From Caenorhabditis elegans (Eukaryota; Nematoda; Chromadorea; Rhabditida; Rhabditidae): DNA of 64,000 bases. Numbering within the stretch: the first letter of the stretch is position 1; each line of letters starts with the position of its first letter. Shown one piece after another: positions 61,009 to 64,000 of the stretch. The notes under the pieces are model-generated. The model was not told the DNA's origin and did no database searches. It saw only the letters and a program-made list of their open reading frames with translations. The translations under genes and the position numbers were made by a program. The stretch spans positions 11,218,501 to 11,282,500 of the forward strand of contig NC_003280.10 in assembly GCF_000002985.6 (NCBI RefSeq). Reading direction: 5' to 3'.

Positions 61009-61639
61009 GCTACTCTTCTATTTTGGCTCTGATTATTTTTTGTCACTGTTAGAATTTCTATAGGCACGACTGACGACCGCTTTTTTCCCGGAAAACGCCC
61101 CACGTAAATTTGCACGCATACTTTTGGTTGGGAGCCAGTGGGGCGAGGATCCTCCCCTTCACGTAACACCTCAGTCTTCCGAGTAGGAACAAAATCGCAA
61201 AACTTTCGTGGTAAGACCACCGGCACCCCATAAACATTTATTAAGTAACACACACACAATTAATGCGTTCCTTCCCACTGCCAATCTTCTTATCAGAAAG
61301 ATGAAATGACCGTCTCAACCGAGCCTGTGTGTCTATTTGTGTGTGGCCTTTGTAATAGTTACCACCTAGCTGATAACCGAGAAAGTTGGATTACCTCATG
61401 ATTCCCTCATAAATTTGCCGACAGGTTCTTTAACGAAAACATATTTGTCTTTTGATTGTCTATTCTCTATTTACAAATTGATAATTGGGAGAATGCCACC
61501 CAGAATTAGTCGATTTAAAATTGAGTATGATCTACATAGATCTGAGTAGTGGTTGATCACAATGATATAATTATTATATATTAGTATCATTTTCTCTTTC
61601 TCTCTCTCTCTAAATTCACCCTGTCATCAGTGATGATTC

Positions 61640-61735
61640 TCAGTTTCGAGCGGCGGAGGGGCGAGCGTGTGGGCGGAGCCGCGTGTCCAATGAGCGTGGG
61701 GCGGGGCGGTCCAATTACCGGTGTTTTCTTTCGTT
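61640..61735. promoter_or_regulatory. GC-box and CCAAT island
   Basis: Contains GTGGGCGGAGCC, GGGGCGGGGCGG and two CCAAT cores (GTCCAATGAG and GTCCAATTAC) within 100 bases, 1.8 kb before the unc-130 ATG. GC boxes are bound by Sp/KLF factors and CCAAT by NF-Y; their pairing here is seen directly, the function is inference. Confidence 0.4.
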
Positions 61736-62218
61736 TATTCGCTTTTTGTGACTATGACACCAAAACGGAAGAATCAGTGGATCAGGCAAAAATATTATTA
61801 TTAGAACTAATAGTTGGATTTAGGTTGGGTATCATTCTGTACCTATTTCACCTGATTTCTTGTGCTTCACTTGATCTTTGTCTTTATTATTATTGTTATT
61901 ATTGTTGTTGTGCTCCTTGTTGTGCTCCTTATAAATCCCGTAAACTCTAAATCTAAATTGTTATCTAATACTTTTTATTGGTTACCAATAATATTACTTC
62001 TGCCAAAAGAGGCAAAACGCCGCGTTTCAAAAAATGAAAATTTTTATCTGTTGTTCATCACTGTCAAATTTATGATTATTAATATTTCTCACCATTCAAA
62101 TTAAAACTTTTGCTTCAAAACTACATAAAACATTCAAAAACTTGAAACAAATTTTATTCGATTTTTGCAAGTTTTTTATTTAAAAAAAATTATACCGTAT
62201 TTTCCCTAGCATTCATTT

Positions 62219-62347
62219 TGCTCATATCTCGGTTGTCCCAAGTTTTATCAAAAAAATTTTAACTGTCATAATGTAGAAAAATAATTTTTCCATAGTTTGT
62301 AAGTTGACAATTTTTTGATAGAACCAGAGAGAATCGAGATATAAGCT
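62219..62347. repeat. Imperfect palindrome with ATATCTCG ends
   Basis: The left end CATATCTCGGTTGTCCC and inner TTTTATCAAAAAA are matched by right-arm TTTTTTGATAGAAC and ATCGAGATATA in inverted order. Confidence 0.6.
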
Positions 62348-63494
62348 GTCAAAGAAGAGCAAGGTGCATGCAAGTCAAATAGGAAAATAGTGGGTTTTCC
62401 GGTTTACAAATTCGCATAGTTTTGAATTTTTTACAGAGTTTTCACCATTTTAGAGAATTGCTCACATTTTCTGAATTTTTTTTTCAAAAAATTAACTGGT
62501 ACCTAAATTGAAATTTAAATATTTTGAGCAGAAGAGGTGAAACTCTTTTTTTAAATTTTTTAATTGCTTCTCATATTGATACTATTCTCTTTTTGTGCCA
62601 AAACTTCTAATCAATGCCCCGCTCCTTTCAAATCCTAAAGTTCCACTTAAAAACTGAAGAATCAAAAATCTTGAAACCTGTACTGTATGTACTCTTCCAA
62701 AAAACCACCTCCGTGCTTTTCATCATTTACAACTTGTCTCCCAGTCCTCGTCCGCAACTTGCTTTTGATATATTTTTTTCGACTTCTTCATTTCAACACA
62801 TACCTACACACACAAAAAAAGTTTGCGCTAACACATGTCCGCCCGTCATAAATCTACAGTAATCTCGGAGCTTTCTTTCTCTCTCCTGATGCTCCCACAC
62901 CACTCTGTCATTTTTCAATTGTTCTTCTCTTGGAAGCTCATCTCTCGTTTTCATTTGATCCTGCTAGAAGACACTTGATATGTTGTTTGTGTTAACTAAG
63001 ATAACTGATATTGTTGAAAGTGATAGCTTTGCTTTGCTTTTCAACTTTTCGTGTTCCTCCTGCTCTTTTTTTTGACAGCTTACTAGTACCGAGTTCGGAC
63101 CCCTGCATAGTACTACAAATATTATATTAATATGAGAATGATATACCCTTATTATCCCCCCACGTACTCTTGAGAATCATTAGTATGTTTCAATGTTTCG
63201 CCAACAATGGATTGGTATCATCTGCCCTTACCTACCGTACTCCCTCAAGTGCTCCCTCATCCATGATTACCGTACTCCCCTACTCTCCTCCCCCTTCTAT
63301 CCGATTATAACATTTTTATTAATAATTATTATTGTCTGGTGTCTCGCGATGCCATCTCTATCTTACGATTTCGCTTTGAATTTTGATAACGCTATGAAAA
63401 TATTAGCTTTTCTTATCTTTTTTATGTTTTACTTTTTTTCATAATTTTTTCATCAACTTACTTGCAGAAACTAACTAGGTAGACACCGGTAACA

Positions 63495-63832
63495 ATGCTC
63501 TTTTCCATGGAATCAATTCTATCAAGTACCAAGCCAAAACTGGAGCCACCTCCGAAGCTAGAGCCGGAAGTGACAATCAATGAGCAAGTGGTTGATCTGC
63601 CGCGGAGCAACACACGGCTCTCCGAGCCATCAACTTCTGCGTCGGTTCTTGAACATGATTTGAAGTTTGGGGAGTCCCGAAAAAGAAGTCGGTCTCTTGG
63701 AGACGAGCCCACGGAAGATGAAGACGGCGTTCCAGTTCGGAAGGCAAACAAAAGAAATCATTCAACTTCAAGTGCTGCAGATAGCTCATCTGATGATGCG
63801 AAGGATGATGACGACGATGATGATTCTACATC
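63495..63832 (+). CDS. unc-130: UNC-130 forkhead transcription factor, first exon (partial)
   Basis: The ATG at 63495 starts MLFSMESILSSTKPKLEPP. The exon ends in a phase-2 donor (ACATC/GTAAGT) after an acidic DDAKDDDDDDDSTS stretch. The forkhead DNA-binding domain lies in later exons beyond the window. The first 113 residues are recognised from memory as C. elegans UNC-130. They contain KxxKLEPP repeats, a basic stretch (RKRSRS) and the acidic run. UNC-130 acts in neuronal lineage and in restricting migration cues dorsally, from published work. A TTGCAG acceptor lies about 20 bases upstream. Confidence 0.95.
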
Positions 63833-64000
63833 GTAAGTTGGGAACTTGGGAAAAACTTAGGAATCTTAGAAGAAATTCGATTTTTCTCGACCTCGACCTT
63901 TTAGGTCCTTTTATACAAAAAGTTTGTATGCTCAATTTTTGTGAAACTTTGATCTCCGATATTTTTAAGTCTATTAGACATTGTTCAACTACCGTATTTT

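Larger units (their letters stand above)
53900..63494. other. 9.6-kb non-coding region upstream of unc-130
   Basis: No exon chain was found on either strand. It contains interspersed repeats, simple repeats and several GC-richer islands listed separately. The position before a developmental transcription factor suggests distributed enhancers. A TACTTGCAG acceptor about 20 bases before the unc-130 ATG could be a trans-splice site. An isolated CTTCAG/GTAAGTGG donor-like site lies at about 55,517. Confidence 0.5.

Noticed and set aside
1-64000. tRNA, rRNA or snRNA genes
   Set aside because: Looked for T-loop (GGTTCGA) plus acceptor pairing and conserved snRNA boxes by eye; the few GGTTCGA-like hits (e.g. 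near 39,820) lack the rest of the fold.

Overview
The window is nematode nuclear DNA. Two proteins are recognisable from memory as Caenorhabditis elegans genes: the cuticlin CUT-1 (424 residues, complete, four exons) and the first coding exon of the forkhead factor UNC-130. That places the window on C. elegans chromosome II. Short AT-rich introns with TTTTCAG acceptors, SL-type acceptors just before start codons, and interspersed palindromic repeats fit this. Gene models were built by hand from splice signals and phase. No database was searched, and cosmid-style names (T06D8.x) are memory only.

Layout. 1-1.7 kb holds the 3' part of a PAN/apple-domain protein (+). 3.9-7.7 kb encodes a lipid phosphate phosphatase (+). 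8.2-14.3 kb encodes a CEP104-like ciliary/centrosomal TOG protein (+). Its 3-kb intron carries a three-level nest of repeats: a palindromic repeat, split by a foldback element with a 9-bp target duplication, itself split by an apparently intact mariner. 14.4-20.4 kb is a minus-strand run that looks like a trans-spliced operon, in the order rpn-9, fndc-1, cchl-1, cox-15. It joins a proteasome lid subunit to three mitochondrial genes (mitophagy receptor, cytochrome c haem lyase, haem A synthesis). A SARAF-like ER calcium-entry regulator (+) starts 0.8 kb away, divergently. 22.6-29.0 kb encodes a 1490-residue double haem peroxidase (-) whose first domain has lost its haem and catalytic histidines.

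29-50 kb is gene-poor. It contains a small PAN-domain gene (+, 37.3-39.8 kb), a coiled-coil zinc-knuckle gene (-, 41.9-42.7 kb) and coding exons with no long ATG-started open frame. The best of these is a minus-strand cysteine-rich secreted protein spread over 30,987-34,425. cut-1 lies at 50.6-52.9 kb, followed by a tiny minus-strand EGF-domain protein at 53.4-53.9 kb. The last 9.6 kb before unc-130 is non-coding. It has a few GC-rich islands that are enhancer or promoter candidates, fitting a developmental transcription factor with a large control region.

The main points for a second look are the nested insertions, the pseudo-peroxidase plus peroxidase tandem, the hidden small secreted genes, the mitochondrial operon and the gag-like zinc-knuckle gene.
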